Of a stretch of 64,000 bases of DNA, positions 1-9,216 are shown piece by piece; positions within the stretch are counted from its first letter, which is position 1; every line of letters starts with the position of its first letter. The notes under the pieces were generated by a model, which worked only from the letters and a program-made list of their open reading frames with translations, searched no databases and was not told the origin of the DNA. The DNA is from Clostridiaceae bacterium (GTDB taxonomy: Bacteria > Bacillota > Clostridia > Peptostreptococcales > Natronincolaceae). The position numbers and the translations under genes were made by a program. The stretch lies in the NCBI GenBank assembly GCA_020832135.1, contig JAFIFG010000045.1, forward strand, positions 62,001 to 126,000. The letters run 5' to 3'.

Positions 1-1
1 T

Positions 2-1063
2 GCAACACCAGAAAATATTAAAGAAGCTGGCATAAATGCTATTAATAAAGGCCAAACAGGGTATACTGCTGCTACAGGGTTGCCAGAGCTGAAAAAAGTA
101 ATTTGCAAGAAGCTACAAAATGAAAACAGACTATCTTATCAGCCAGAGAATATTATTGTTTCTAATGGTGCTAAACACTCTTTATATAATGCATTTCAAG
201 CAATTTGTAATCCTGGCGATGAGGTGATTATACCTGTACCTTATTGGGTTAGTTACCCAGAATTAGTTAAAATGGCTGAAGCTACCCCTATATATGTTGA
301 ATGCAGTGAAGAAAATAACTTCAAGCTTAAAAAACAAGATTTACTAGCGGCAATAACCTCTAATACAAAAGCAATTATATTAACTAGTCCCTCTAATCCT
401 ACAGGATCTGTTTATACAAAAACAGAATTGCAGGAAATCGCAGCAATAGCGGTTAAAAATAATATTATTGTAGTGGCTGATGAAATCTATGAAAAGTTAG
501 TTTATGATGGAGAAAAACATATTAGTATTGCCAGTTTAAATGAAGATATAAAAGATTTAACCGTAGTCATTAACGGAATGTCAAAAGGGTATGCCATGAC
601 TGGATGGAGAATAGGATATACTGCATCAAATTTAGAAATTGCAAAAGTCATGGGAAATATACAAAGTCATGCTACTTCTAATGCTAATACTATTGCTCAA
701 CACGCTAGTATTGAAGGACTAGAAGGAGATCAAAGTTCCTTACGAGTAATGCTTGAAGCTTTTGACGATAGAAGAAAATATATGGTAAATAGAGTAAATG
801 AAATCAAAGATGTGTCTTGTATCACACCTAAAGGTGCTTTCTATGTCATGATGAATATTTCTAAGTGGATTGGCAAAGAAATAGAAGGAAGAAAGATCAA
901 TAACTCTGTAGATTTCGCGGAAGTATTATTAGAAAATGCTAAAGTAGCTGTTGTACCTGGATTAGCCTTTGGAGCTGACGATTTTATTCGTTTATCCTAT
1001 GCAACATCTATAGATAATATAAAAGAAGGGCTTAATCGAATTGATGAATGTCTTAATAAATAA
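2..1063 (+). CDS. Class I/II aminotransferase, aspartate aminotransferase-like (5'-partial)
   Basis: PLP-dependent aminotransferase, probably an aspartate aminotransferase of the bacterial subgroup that interconverts aspartate and oxaloacetate. The open frame runs in from the window edge, and residues before the TTG at 80 (NAINKGQTGYTAATG) match the usual N-terminal part of the family, so TTG80 is internal and the true start lies outside. Visible motifs are SNGAKHSLYN, the NPTG stretch, DEIYEKLVYDG and the PLP-lysine segment SKGYAMTGWRIGY. The C-terminal part is complete. A strong terminator follows directly, so purB is probably transcribed separately. Substrate specificity cannot be fixed by eye; aspartate/prephenate or other amino acids remain possible. 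Confidence 0.85.
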   Translation, partial: ATPENIKEAGINAINKGQTGYTAATGLPELKKVICKKLQNENRLSYQPENIIVSNGAKHSLYNAFQAICNPGDEVIIPVPYWVSYPELVKMAEATPIYVECSEENNFKLKKQDLLAAITSNTKAIILTSPSNPTGSVYTKTELQEIAAIAVKNNIIVVADEIYEKLVYDGEKHISIASLNEDIKDLTVVINGMSKGYAMTGWRIGYTASNLEIAKVMGNIQSHATSNANTIAQHASIEGLEGDQSSLRVMLEAFDDRRKYMVNRVNEIKDVSCITPKGAFYVMMNISKWIGKEIEGRKINNSVDFAEVLLENAKVAVVPGLAFGADDFIRLSYATSIDNIKEGLNRIDECLNK

Positions 1064-1090
1064 GATATGAGTACTTCTCATATCTTATTT
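1058..1090 (+). terminator. Intrinsic terminator after the first aminotransferase
   Basis: A perfect 14-bp stem (arms 1058-1071 and 1077-1090) with a 5-nt loop. The 3' arm ends in a T-rich run. The stem overlaps the stop codon of the aminotransferase. Confidence 0.75.
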
Positions 1091-1135
1091 ATTAATATAA
1101 TTAAATCTTGAGTAATTAGAGAGGAGCTATAGATA

Positions 1136-2569
1136 TTGAATTCAAATACTTATCAAAACCCCTTAGTTGAAAGATACTGTAGCAAAGATATGAATTATTT
1201 ATTTTCTGCGGATAATAAATTTATCACTTGGAGAAAATTATGGATTGCTCTAGCAGAAGCTCAACAAGAACTAGGTGTTCACATCACTGATGAACAAATA
1301 AAAGAATTAAAAGTCTTTAAAGAAAAAATCAATTACGATGTCGCTAGACAACGCGAAAAAGAAACACGACATGATGTAATGTCACATGTTTTTGCCTATG
1401 GAGAACAATGCCCAACTGCAAAGCCTATTATTCACTTAGGAGCAACCAGTGCCTACGTAGGTGATAACACAGATATAATTATTATGACGGATGCATTAAA
1501 AATCATAAAAAATAAACTAATTAACTTAATATATGTTATATCTAAATTTTGTGATGAATATAAGGACTTACCAACATTAGGATTCACACATTTTCAACCA
1601 GCTCAATTGACAACTGTAGGCAAGAGGGGAACCTTATGGTTACAGGACTTGCTTATGGATTTTGAAAATCTAGAGCATCAATTAAATAGAATGAAGCTAA
1701 GAGGTGCAAAAGGAACAACTGGTACCCAAGCAAGTTTTATGAAACTATTTAATGATGATCATAATAAAGTAAAGCTTTTAGATGCTAAAGTGGCAGAAAA
1801 GCTAGGCTTTGATACGACCTTCGCTGTTACGGGACAAACTTATTCAAGAAAATTAGATTATGAGGTATTGTCAATACTAAGTGGGATAGCACAAAGCTTG
1901 CATAAACTAACCAATGATTTAAGATTATTACAAAATCTTAAAGAAATTGAAGAACCCTTTGAAAAAAATCAAATAGGCTCCTCTGCAATGGCATATAAGC
2001 GTAATCCTATGCGAAGTGAAAGAATTGCTTCTTTAGCAAGATATATAATTTGCTCTGTTCAAAACACAGCTATGACTACATCAGCTCAATGGTTTGAAAG
2101 AACATTAGATGATTCGGCCAATAGAAGAATTGTATTGCCCGAAGCATTCATGGCCACCGATGCTATTTTAGAAATTGGAATCAATGTATGTAGTGGTCTA
2201 GTTGTTTATGAGAATATGATTAATAAACATATCGAGGCAGAGCTTCCTTTTATGGCAACAGAAAATATATTAATGGAAGCAGTAAAAAATGGTGGAGATA
2301 GACAGGACCTACATGAAAAAATAAGAATTTATTCTATGGAAGCTGCTCAGAATGTAAAGGTTGAGGGTAAAGAAAATAATTTGATTGGTAAAATTGTAGA
2401 AGACAACAGCTTTAATCTTACAAAATCAGAAGTAGGAAAAATTATGAATGCTTTCAACTTTATTGGAAGAGCTCCACAACAAGTTACTGAATTTTTACAT
2501 GAGCATATACAACCAATATTAGATGAAAATAATGCTGTAATTGGAATAGATGTCGATTTGAAAGTTTAA
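1136..2569 (+). CDS. purB: Adenylosuccinate lyase
   Basis: Splits adenylosuccinate to AMP and SAICAR to AICAR, both releasing fumarate, in purine synthesis. 477 residues, the length usual for the clostridial form. The fumarase/aspartase superfamily signature is clear: the flexible catalytic loop GSSAMAYKRNPMRSE around residues 280-295, plus TRHDVMSHV and LGATSAYVGDN upstream. Start is TTG at 1136, 9 nt after GAGGAG; no better in-frame start is present. The gene sits between terminated neighbours, with asnS 38 nt downstream and probably in the same transcript. No purine riboswitch is visible in the short leader. Confidence 0.95.
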   Translation: MNSNTYQNPLVERYCSKDMNYLFSADNKFITWRKLWIALAEAQQELGVHITDEQIKELKVFKEKINYDVARQREKETRHDVMSHVFAYGEQCPTAKPIIHLGATSAYVGDNTDIIIMTDALKIIKNKLINLIYVISKFCDEYKDLPTLGFTHFQPAQLTTVGKRGTLWLQDLLMDFENLEHQLNRMKLRGAKGTTGTQASFMKLFNDDHNKVKLLDAKVAEKLGFDTTFAVTGQTYSRKLDYEVLSILSGIAQSLHKLTNDLRLLQNLKEIEEPFEKNQIGSSAMAYKRNPMRSERIASLARYIICSVQNTAMTTSAQWFERTLDDSANRRIVLPEAFMATDAILEIGINVCSGLVVYENMINKHIEAELPFMATENILMEAVKNGGDRQDLHEKIRIYSMEAAQNVKVEGKENNLIGKIVEDNSFNLTKSEVGKIMNAFNFIGRAPQQVTEFLHEHIQPILDENNAVIGIDVDLKV

Positions 2570-2607
2570 CGAATGATTTATTTAACAAATGATGGAGGTG
2601 CAAAGCA

Positions 2608-3906
2608 ATGGCAATTTATACAACAATAGAAGAAATAAGCCAACATGCGGAAAAAGAAGTTTTGATTAGAGGGTGGTTATACAATAAACGATCAAGTGGT
2701 AAAATTCACTTTTTACAGATAAGAGATGGCTCAGGATTTATTCAAGGTGTTGTTGTGAAAAAAGAAGTAGATGAAGAGACCTTTAATGTATGTAAAGAAT
2801 TGACCCAAGAATCCTCAGTCGAAGTCGTGGGACTAGTTCAAAAAGATGACAGAGCACCTAGTGGGTATGAATTATTAATAAAAAATGTAAAAGCTGTACA
2901 TATTGCACAGGATGATTATCCTATCTCATTGAAAGAGCATGGTACCGACTTTTTAATGGACCATAGACATTTATGGATTAGAACTCCTAAACAAAATGCA
3001 ATTTTAAGAATTCGAGATGAAATTAACTTGGCTATTAGAACTTTTTTCCATGAAAGAGGTTTTGTATTAATTGAACCACCTATTATAACACCTGCTGCTT
3101 GTGAAGGTACAACAGATCTTTTTGAAATTGATTATTTTGGTGAAAATGCTTATTTATCTCAAACAGGACAGCTTTATGCAGAAGCAGCTGCTATGGCTTT
3201 TGGAAAAGTATATAGCTTTGGTCCTACCTTTAGAGCTGAAAAATCTAAAACTAGAAAACACTTAAATGAATTTTGGATGATCGAACCTGAGATGGCCTTT
3301 GTAGATTTTGAAGGTAATTTAAAAATTCAAGAAGAGATGCTAGAATATATAGTTCAAAAAGTTATAACAAATAAAAAAGCTGAATTAAAAACTCTGAACA
3401 GGGATATAGCTATCCTTGAAAAGATTAAAGCACCTTTTCCACGTATAACTTATACTGAAGCTGTAGAAATGTTAAATAAGGCAGATTTTGAATTTGAGTG
3501 GGGAGAAGATTTCGGAGCACCTCACGAAACCTATATAGCAGAGCAATTTGATAAGCCTGTATTTATAACACATTTTCCAACTAAAATGAAGGCATTCTAT
3601 ATGCAGCCGGATCAAGATAATCCAGATGTTGTATTAGGTGCTGACCTCATTGCTCCTGAAGGATATGGGGAAATTATTGGTGGTTCTGAAAGAATTCATG
3701 ACCTAGATTTGATTTTGCAAAAAATAAAGGAAGAAGATCTGCCAATGGAAATATATGAATGGTATTTAGATTTAAGAAGATATGGATCAGTACCTCATTC
3801 TGGTTTTGGATTAGGTCTTGAAAGAACAGTTTCTTGGATTTGTGGTATTGATCACATTAGACAAACTATACCTTTCGCTCGTACATTAAATAGAATTTAC
3901 CCATAG
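2608..3906 (+). CDS. asnS: Asparaginyl-tRNA synthetase
   Basis: Class II aminoacyl-tRNA synthetase charging tRNA-Asn in the cytoplasm. 432 residues, the AsnRS length (bacterial AspRS is nearer 590). It has an N-terminal OB-fold anticodon-binding domain (about residues 15-100) and a class II core with motif 2 ([22 protein letters not shown]) and motif 3 ([15 protein letters not shown]) near the C-terminus. ATG at 2608 follows GGAGGTG by 7 nt. It is probably co-transcribed with purB, since no terminator lies between them. No T-box leader is visible upstream, so tRNA-responsive control is not supported here. Confidence 0.95.
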   Translation: MAIYTTIEEISQHAEKEVLIRGWLYNKRSSGKIHFLQIRDGSGFIQGVVVKKEVDEETFNVCKELTQESSVEVVGLVQKDDRAPSGYELLIKNVKAVHIAQDDYPISLKEHGTDFLMDHRHLWIRTPKQNAILRIRDEINLAIRTFFHERGFVLIEPPIITPAACEGTTDLFEIDYFGENAYLSQTGQLYAEAAAMAFGKVYSFGPTFRAEKSKTRKHLNEFWMIEPEMAFVDFEGNLKIQEEMLEYIVQKVITNKKAELKTLNRDIAILEKIKAPFPRITYTEAVEMLNKADFEFEWGEDFGAPHETYIAEQFDKPVFITHFPTKMKAFYMQPDQDNPDVVLGADLIAPEGYGEIIGGSERIHDLDLILQKIKEEDLPMEIYEWYLDLRRYGSVPHSGFGLGLERTVSWICGIDHIRQTIPFARTLNRIYP

Positions 3907-3920
3907 AAATATAGATTATA

Positions 3921-3957
3921 AAACTAATTGTAGCTCTATTGAGTACAATTAGTTTTT
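3921..3957 (+). terminator. Intrinsic terminator after asnS
   Basis: Perfect 12-bp stem (3921-3932 with 3944-3955), 11-nt loop, and the 3' arm runs into TTTTT. Confidence 0.85.
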
Positions 3958-4018
3958 CCTTATTAAAATCATTAGAGCTACTATAGTGAAGCAACTACAT
4001 ACTAAAGGAGTGGAAAAA

Positions 4019-4723
4019 ATGCGGTTACAAAAGTTTTTAGCCTCCTGTGGAATAGCATCAAGAAGAAAAAGCGAAGAAATTATAAAAAGCGGTATAGTAG
4101 AAGTAAATGGTGAAGTGATAACGGAAATGGGGTACAAAATAGATCCTGAAAAAGATAAAATTACTGTCAAAGGGGCAGAGATTAACCAAGAAAGTGAATT
4201 TATCTATGTTTTATTAAATAAACCTATCGGTTATATTACAACTGTTTCAGATCAATTCAAACGTAAAAAAGTGACAGATTTAATAAATTCTCCTTATAGA
4301 TTGTTTCCAGTAGGAAGATTAGACTATAATACTTCTGGTCTTCTTATATTAACTAATGATGGAGAATTAACCTATAAGTTAACTCATCCTAAGTTTAAGG
4401 TAGAAAAAGTATATATAGCCAAGGTCGAAGGTAGGCTTCAGCCAAAGGAAATTCAGGATTTTGAAACTGGTTTACAAATAGAAGATTATGTTACCTCACC
4501 AGCTAAACTGAAAGTCATTAAAGAAGATACCAAGAGCAGTATACTTCAAATCAAAATAAAAGAAGGTAGAAATAGACAAGTAAGAAAAATGTGTGCCGCT
4601 ATAGGGCATCCTGTACTTCAGTTAAAGAGGGTAGCTATTGGAGACCTGAGAATAGAGGGTGTAGAAATAGGTAAATGGAGATATTTGTCAAATAAAGAAA
4701 TACAGTATTTAAAGAATTTATAG
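4019..4723 (+). CDS. rluB: RluB/RsuA-family rRNA pseudouridine synthase
   Basis: Isomerises a uridine in ribosomal RNA; by family resemblance the target is 23S U2605. An N-terminal S4 RNA-binding domain (about residues 1-60, MRLQKFLASCGIASRR) is followed by the catalytic core with GRLDYNTSGLLILTNDG, whose Asp is the nucleophile, and a C-terminal EGRNRQVRKMCAAIGHPV motif. ATG 4019 sits 6 nt after AAAGGAGTGG and is chosen over an in-frame GTG at 3986 that lacks a ribosome site. 234 residues, normal for the family. In many Firmicutes and Actinobacteria this gene neighbours scpAB; here scpAB lies 45 kb away. Confidence 0.88.
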   Translation: MRLQKFLASCGIASRRKSEEIIKSGIVEVNGEVITEMGYKIDPEKDKITVKGAEINQESEFIYVLLNKPIGYITTVSDQFKRKKVTDLINSPYRLFPVGRLDYNTSGLLILTNDGELTYKLTHPKFKVEKVYIAKVEGRLQPKEIQDFETGLQIEDYVTSPAKLKVIKEDTKSSILQIKIKEGRNRQVRKMCAAIGHPVLQLKRVAIGDLRIEGVEIGKWRYLSNKEIQYLKNL

Positions 4724-4786
4724 AGGTTTTTCAATATAAGACTAGCTGTTCTACATAAAACAGGCAAATACAGTAAAAATAACACT

Positions 4787-4814
4787 TTGTATTTCAGAAG
4801 TCAGGGTGTATAAT
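4787..4814 (+). promoter_or_regulatory. Sigma-A-type promoter for the GNAT gene
   Basis: TTGTAT at 4787-4792, a 16-nt spacer, and a perfect TATAAT at 4809-4814. The -10 lies downstream of the upstream-most in-frame start (GTG 4806), which supports the later ATG 4848 as the real start. Confidence 0.55.
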
Positions 4815-4847
4815 ACATGTAAAAGTATTAAAGGAGTGGGTATTATA

Positions 4848-5309
4848 ATGATTATTATAAAAAAAGCCAATAAAAAAGAAGAAGATAAATTATTTTCTTG
4901 TTATAAACATTGTTTATCTATAAATAATCACAATCCTTCCCACGAACAATTTGAATATATCATAGTATTAGATGGAGAATCTATATTAGGTTTTTGTGAG
5001 ATACAATTTAAATCAACTTATTTTTCTGAAATAAAATCAATCTATATAAAAAAAGAAGAAAGAAACCAAGGTTTAGGAGACGGTGTTCTACGAGCTTCAT
5101 TAAATTACATACTTAAAAATAATTATAAATATGCTCTGATAGAAGGAAATGCATATATTAATAATTTTTTGATGAAAGAAGGGATACTACTATTGAAAGA
5201 TGTAGATATGCCTAGTAATATACCTAAAAAATTTCAAAACTATGATTTTCATACTTATTTTTTTTGTGACATTAACTTATTCTTTGAAAAAGGATGTAAA
5301 CATAAATAA
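4848..5309 (+). CDS. GNAT-family N-acetyltransferase
   Basis: Predicted acyl-CoA-dependent N-acyltransferase of about 153 residues. The acetyl-CoA binding segment is seen as IKSIYIKKEERNQGLGDGVL (R/Q-x-x-G-x-G motif A) after a beta-strand that ends the central sheet. Start chosen at ATG 4848, preceded by AAGGAGTGGG; the in-frame GTG at 4806 overlaps the predicted -10. It precedes the YtqB/MnmM-like methyltransferase by 17 nt, so the two are probably co-transcribed. The substrate is unknown; nothing in the sequence separates protein, small-molecule or antibiotic acetylation. Confidence 0.75.
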   Translation: MIIIKKANKKEEDKLFSCYKHCLSINNHNPSHEQFEYIIVLDGESILGFCEIQFKSTYFSEIKSIYIKKEERNQGLGDGVLRASLNYILKNNYKYALIEGNAYINNFLMKEGILLLKDVDMPSNIPKKFQNYDFHTYFFCDINLFFEKGCKHK

Positions 5310-5326
5310 GTTATTTGAGGTGATTT

Positions 5327-5899
5327 ATGAGTAACACAGTTAAATTGAGACCTACTGAATTTGCACATATTGCTATAGAGAGCAAGATTCAAAAAGGTAG
5401 TGTTGTTATAGATGCGACCTTAGGAAATGGATATGATACACTGTTTTTATATAACATAGTAGGAAATGAAGGTAAGGTTTTCTCTTTTGATATACAGGTG
5501 CAGTCATTGCAAAATACTGAAGCTCTGTTACAGAAGCATAATCTTCAACATAGTAGTATTACATTAATACATGATGGTCATGAAAATATTAAAAAATATG
5601 TTAACGAGCGTATAGATGCTGCAATGTTCAACTTAGGCTATTTACCTAAAGGAAATAAAGATATTATTACAAAACCAGATACTACGATTAAGGCTATTTC
5701 TACAGTACTAGAACTTTTAAACAGAGGTGGTATTATTTCTATTGTTATATATTATGGACATAAGGGTGGTATTCACGAAAAAAACTGTGTCCTAGATTAC
5801 ATAGAAACTCTTACATATGAAGAATATACAGTATTACAATGTGACTACATAAACCACGAGAACAATCCACCAGTCGTATTATTAATAGAAAAAAAGTAA
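5327..5899 (+). CDS. mnmM: Class I SAM methyltransferase, YtqB/MnmM family
   Basis: Resembles the YtqB family; B. subtilis YtqB has been assigned as MnmM, which methylates 5-aminomethyl-uridine at the tRNA wobble position. 190 residues. SAM-binding motif I is VVIDATLGNGYDTLFL (about residues 26-41). The family hallmark FNLGYLPKGNKDI replaces the NPPY-type motif, followed by GGIISIVIYYGHKGG. ATG 5327 follows GAGGTGATTT. The older database name is a putative rRNA methylase of MraW-like type; the tRNA role is inferred from family membership only. Confidence 0.75.
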   Translation: MSNTVKLRPTEFAHIAIESKIQKGSVVIDATLGNGYDTLFLYNIVGNEGKVFSFDIQVQSLQNTEALLQKHNLQHSSITLIHDGHENIKKYVNERIDAAMFNLGYLPKGNKDIITKPDTTIKAISTVLELLNRGGIISIVIYYGHKGGIHEKNCVLDYIETLTYEEYTVLQCDYINHENNPPVVLLIEKK

Positions 5900-5986
5900 T
5901 TTACTAGAAATAGACGAAGAAAGCTATGGAAATTTATTATATAAATTCAAACATTAGCTATATTATAAAGGAGGCTGAATTACATT

Positions 5987-7384
5987 ATGGCAAAAGTAAA
6001 AATTACTGAAACAGTTTTTAGAGATGCTCACCAATCTCTATTGGCAACTAGAATGACAACTGAAGATATTCTGCCAATTGTAGAAAAGATAGACAAAATA
6101 GGGTATCATTCATTAGAAGTTTGGGGAGGAGCTACCTTCGATTCTTGTTTAAGGTTTCTTAATGAAGACCCTTGGGAAAGATTGAGAAGCATAAGAAAAC
6201 AAGCAAAAAATACAAAATTACAAATGCTATTAAGGGGACAAAATCTTTTAGGCTACAAGCACTATGCAGATGATGTTGTTAGTGAATTTGTTAAAAAATC
6301 TATATCCAATGGTATAGACATTATCCGAATTTTTGATGCTTTGAATGATATTAGAAACCTTGAAACAACTTTAAAGGTTACTAATAAAGAGGGTGGCCAT
6401 GCACAATGTGCTATTTCATATACAACTAGTCCTGCACATAATATAAAGTATTATGTGGAAAGATCTAAAAAAATGGAGGATTTAGGAGCAAATTCTATTT
6501 GTATAAAGGATATGGCAGGAATATTAACACCTTATGTTGCTTTTGAGCTAGTAAGCGAGCTTAAAAAGGCTATTAAGATTCCTATACAAGTACATACTCA
6601 TTATACTAGTGGAGTGGCATCTATGACTTATCTAAAGGCTATAGAAGCTGGAGCGGACATTGTAGATACTGCTATATCACCACTAGCATTAGGAACCTCA
6701 CAACCTCCTACAGAGCCTCTAGTAGCTTCTCTTAAGGATACACCTTATGATACTGGTATGGATCTAGAAGGATTAAGTGAAATAGCTGACTACTTTAAAC
6801 CATTAAGAGATAAATATTTAAAAGAAGGTCTAATTGACCCTAAAGTACTTGGAGTAGATGCTAAGGCCTTAATTTATCAAGTGCCTGGTGGTATGCTGTC
6901 AAACCTTCTTTCACAGCTAAAACAGCAAAATAAAGAAGATAAATATGAAGAAGTATTGGCAGAAGTACCTAAGGTGAGAGAAGATCTAGGTTATCCTCCA
7001 TTAGTAACACCTTTAAGTCAAATGGTGGGAACACAAGCGGTATTTAACGTTTTAGCAGGAGAAAGATATAAGATGGTACCAAAAGAGATTAAGGATTATG
7101 TTGGTGGACTATACGGTCAGCCTACTGTGCCTATTAAAGAAGAAATAAAACAAAAAATTATTGGCAATAAAGAGATAATCACTGAAAGACCTGCCAATCT
7201 CATACCTCCGCAGCTTGAAATCTTAAGGAATGAGATGAAGGAATATCTAGAACAAGAGGAAGACGTTTTATCCTATGCATTATTCCCACAGGTTGCCATG
7301 AACTTTTTTAAAGAAAGATGGGCTGAAAAATATAAAATAGAATCTTCATTGTATAATGAAGAGGAAAAAACACATCCAGTATAA
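5987..7384 (+). CDS. oadA: Carboxyltransferase, oxaloacetate decarboxylase alpha / PycB type, without biotin domain
   Basis: Carboxyltransferase catalysing transfer of CO2 between oxaloacetate and carboxybiotin. An HMGL/TIM-barrel domain (about residues 1-270) carries FRDAHQSLLATRM, the catalytic lysine segment CIKDMAGIL and the metal-binding HTH. A conserved PYC/OADA domain runs to about 450. The protein ends at residue 465 without the biotinyl-lysine (MKM) domain that the Klebsiella OadA carries, as in the transcarboxylase 5S subunit, so a separate biotin carrier is needed. No biotin carrier, biotin carboxylase or sodium-pump beta subunit is in the window. ATG 5987 follows AAAGGAGGCTG. It could equally act as a pyruvate carboxylase B subunit. 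Confidence 0.82.
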   Translation: MAKVKITETVFRDAHQSLLATRMTTEDILPIVEKIDKIGYHSLEVWGGATFDSCLRFLNEDPWERLRSIRKQAKNTKLQMLLRGQNLLGYKHYADDVVSEFVKKSISNGIDIIRIFDALNDIRNLETTLKVTNKEGGHAQCAISYTTSPAHNIKYYVERSKKMEDLGANSICIKDMAGILTPYVAFELVSELKKAIKIPIQVHTHYTSGVASMTYLKAIEAGADIVDTAISPLALGTSQPPTEPLVASLKDTPYDTGMDLEGLSEIADYFKPLRDKYLKEGLIDPKVLGVDAKALIYQVPGGMLSNLLSQLKQQNKEDKYEEVLAEVPKVREDLGYPPLVTPLSQMVGTQAVFNVLAGERYKMVPKEIKDYVGGLYGQPTVPIKEEIKQKIIGNKEIITERPANLIPPQLEILRNEMKEYLEQEEDVLSYALFPQVAMNFFKERWAEKYKIESSLYNEEEKTHPV

Positions 7385-7406
7385 AATAACATTTAATATA
7401 AAGTAA

Positions 7407-7459
7407 TTTCCAGTCTTAGTGTACTGGAGTGATTAACCTCTCATGTATATAAGTGAGAG
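7407..7459 (+). other. Two hairpins in the oadA 3' region
   Basis: Between the oadA stop and its terminator lie two further hairpins: 7408-7414 pairing with 7423-7429 (8-nt loop; one wobble pair), and CTCTCA 7438-7443 pairing with TGAGAG 7454-7459. Neither has a T-run, so they are not themselves terminators. Function unknown. Confidence 0.4.
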
Positions 7460-7497
7460 TGTAAGGGTACATTGTTGCATATGAAAAGGAAGAATCT

Positions 7498-7528
7498 AAA
7501 TAGCTCCTAGGCTTACTAGGAGCTATTT
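7498..7528. terminator. Bidirectional terminator between oadA and the convergent orphan gene
   Basis: Perfect 13-bp stem (7498-7510 with 7516-7528) and a 5-nt loop, with A-rich/T-rich flanks. It reaches the stop codon of the minus-strand gene (7527-7529), so one structure can serve both convergent genes. Confidence 0.7.
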
Positions 7529-8168
7529 AAGTACAAGTGTTATGTAGAAAAATTTTATTAAACTTATTACTATAGTATATAATGACTGCTGCAACACTAT
7601 TTTGAAGAATGTTTTCATTGCATTTAAGACAAAGTAAACTTTTGCTTTTTATAAGTTCTTTGTCATATTGAATTTGTAGGTAACCATACTTTTTCCAACT
7701 TTTCCATCCAGTTTTACATAGTAAACTGCGATTTTCATAATCTGCATAAACCCATTTTAATATTCTGTGGAAATGAAAGGGATATTTAGTGTAACTTATA
7801 AATTCCTTAGGTAGTCCTAAGCTAATAGCATAATTCTCAAATGTGGCTTCAATTTTATCCTGAAGAGGGTTTTTGATTTCTGTTCTTATAGACTTATAAC
7901 CATTCTTCTTAAACCATAAAATAACTCTATCAAACATATAGCCACGACATATTTCAATCCTTTCTTCCTTGCTGACATTTAGTTTTTTAAATAAGTTTCG
8001 TATAATTACAACAACATAATCAATGTAGGCTTTTTCTTCAAAGTTAATATCTTTATAATAATTTAAAGGAATAATGTCATATTCATATTCACCAGTCTCA
8101 ACTCTCAATACCCCTATAACAGTTCCCCCAAGCAAACTACCACTACCAGCATCATCTATTTGTATCAA
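7527..8168 (-). CDS. Unrecognised conserved-looking protein with RNase HII-like N-terminus
   Basis: 213 residues; I do not recognise the family with certainty. The N-terminus IDDAGSGSLLGGTVIG (residues 3-18) resembles the first active-site strand of RNase HII (DEAGRGxxxG), but the Arg is Ser and the second acidic residue is Asp. There is a CxxC pair (LCLKC) near residue 180 and a final HNTC, which could bind a metal. No signal peptide or membrane segment is seen. It is flanked by a shared terminator and points away from surE. ATG 8166-8168 overlaps TGATAC and follows GGTGATAC-like sequence. The function is open; a role in nucleic acid metabolism is only a guess. Confidence 0.65.
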   Translation of the reverse strand: MIQIDDAGSGSLLGGTVIGVLRVETGEYEYDIIPLNYYKDINFEEKAYIDYVVVIIRNLFKKLNVSKEERIEICRGYMFDRVILWFKKNGYKSIRTEIKNPLQDKIEATFENYAISLGLPKEFISYTKYPFHFHRILKWVYADYENRSLLCKTGWKSWKKYGYLQIQYDKELIKSKSLLCLKCNENILQNSVAAVIIYYSNKFNKIFLHNTCT

Positions 8169-8272
8169 AGTATCACCTCAACTATGAAATTTAAATTCTT
8201 TACTTAATTATAGTATATACAATATATAAAATATATATAATAAAATTACATTTTCATTAAAGGAGGAAGACT

Positions 8273-9037
8273 ATGCGTATTTTAGTTGCTAACGATGACG
8301 GCATATTTGCTGAAGGAATATATATATTATCTAAAGAACTACAAAAAATTGGCGAAGTTATTGTAGTGGCACCTAATTCTGAAAGAAGTGCTACTGGACA
8401 TGCTATTACACTGCATCAACCACTGAGAGTAGAAAAAGTTAAGTTTTTTGACACACCTATAGAGGCGTATTCTATTAGTGGAACTCCTGCTGACTGTATA
8501 AAACTAGGTGTTGAAGCCTTATTAAAGGATAGAAAACCAGATATCGTAATTTCTGGTATAAATAATGGACCTAACCTAGGTACAGATGTTATTTATTCGG
8601 GTACTGTATCAGCTGCTGTAGAAGCAGCTATAATGGAAATACCTTCTATTGCTATATCGATGGGAACTACAGAAATAACCCAATATAATGATGCCGCAAA
8701 ATTTGTTTGTCAGATAGTGAATCAAATAATGAATAATAGAGATTTAATTGATACTATTATTAATATTAATTATCCCACATGTAGTAGAGAAGAAATCAAA
8801 GGTGTAAAGGTCACTACTTTAGGAGTGCGAAAATATGAAAATACCTTCATTGAAAGAAAAGATCCTAGAGGTAATTCCTATTATTGGACATCAGGAATTG
8901 TAGCAGAAATAGAACAAAACCAAAATAGTGATATAATAGCTCTTAAAAACAATTATATATCCATAACACCTATAGATTTTGACTTAACTCATTTCAATAC
9001 TTTTGAAAAAATTAAAGAATGGAATTTTAAAATATAG
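8273..9037 (+). CDS. surE: 5'/3'-nucleotidase SurE
   Basis: Metal-dependent survival-protein family phosphatase that removes phosphate from nucleoside 5'- or 3'-monophosphates. 254 residues, the usual size. The N-terminus ILVANDDGIFAEGI supplies the two adjacent Asp metal ligands; VAPNSERSATGHAIT, SGTPADCIKLG and SGINNGPNLGTDVIYSGTVSAA complete the active site. ATG 8273 follows AAAGGAGGAAG by 5 nt. Divergent from the orphan gene at 7527-8168; the roughly 100-nt AT-rich gap must hold both promoters, but no clear hexamer pair stands out. Confidence 0.95.
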   Translation: MRILVANDDGIFAEGIYILSKELQKIGEVIVVAPNSERSATGHAITLHQPLRVEKVKFFDTPIEAYSISGTPADCIKLGVEALLKDRKPDIVISGINNGPNLGTDVIYSGTVSAAVEAAIMEIPSIAISMGTTEITQYNDAAKFVCQIVNQIMNNRDLIDTIININYPTCSREEIKGVKVTTLGVRKYENTFIERKDPRGNSYYWTSGIVAEIEQNQNSDIIALKNNYISITPIDFDLTHFNTFEKIKEWNFKI

Positions 9038-9216
9038 CCTTTTTGTCTAAGTTATATTTTTCATACTATTAGAAAATTTTTAAAATTGAAATTATAATTG
9101 CAAAAATAAAATTAGTTAAATAATAATGAAATTTAAATTGCATAACTTGTGGAAGTTTGATATTCTGATAATAGGGAATAGTTTGAAAATAATATTAAAA
9201 AAGAGGGGGATATTTT

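Noticed and set aside
2570-2607. T-box leader for asnS
   Set aside because: Only 38 nt lie between purB and asnS; no specifier stem or antiterminator could fit.
9038-9216. Promoter for korDABC
   Set aside because: Several weak hexamers exist (for example TTGAAA near 9086) but none combined both boxes with good spacing, so no site is reported.
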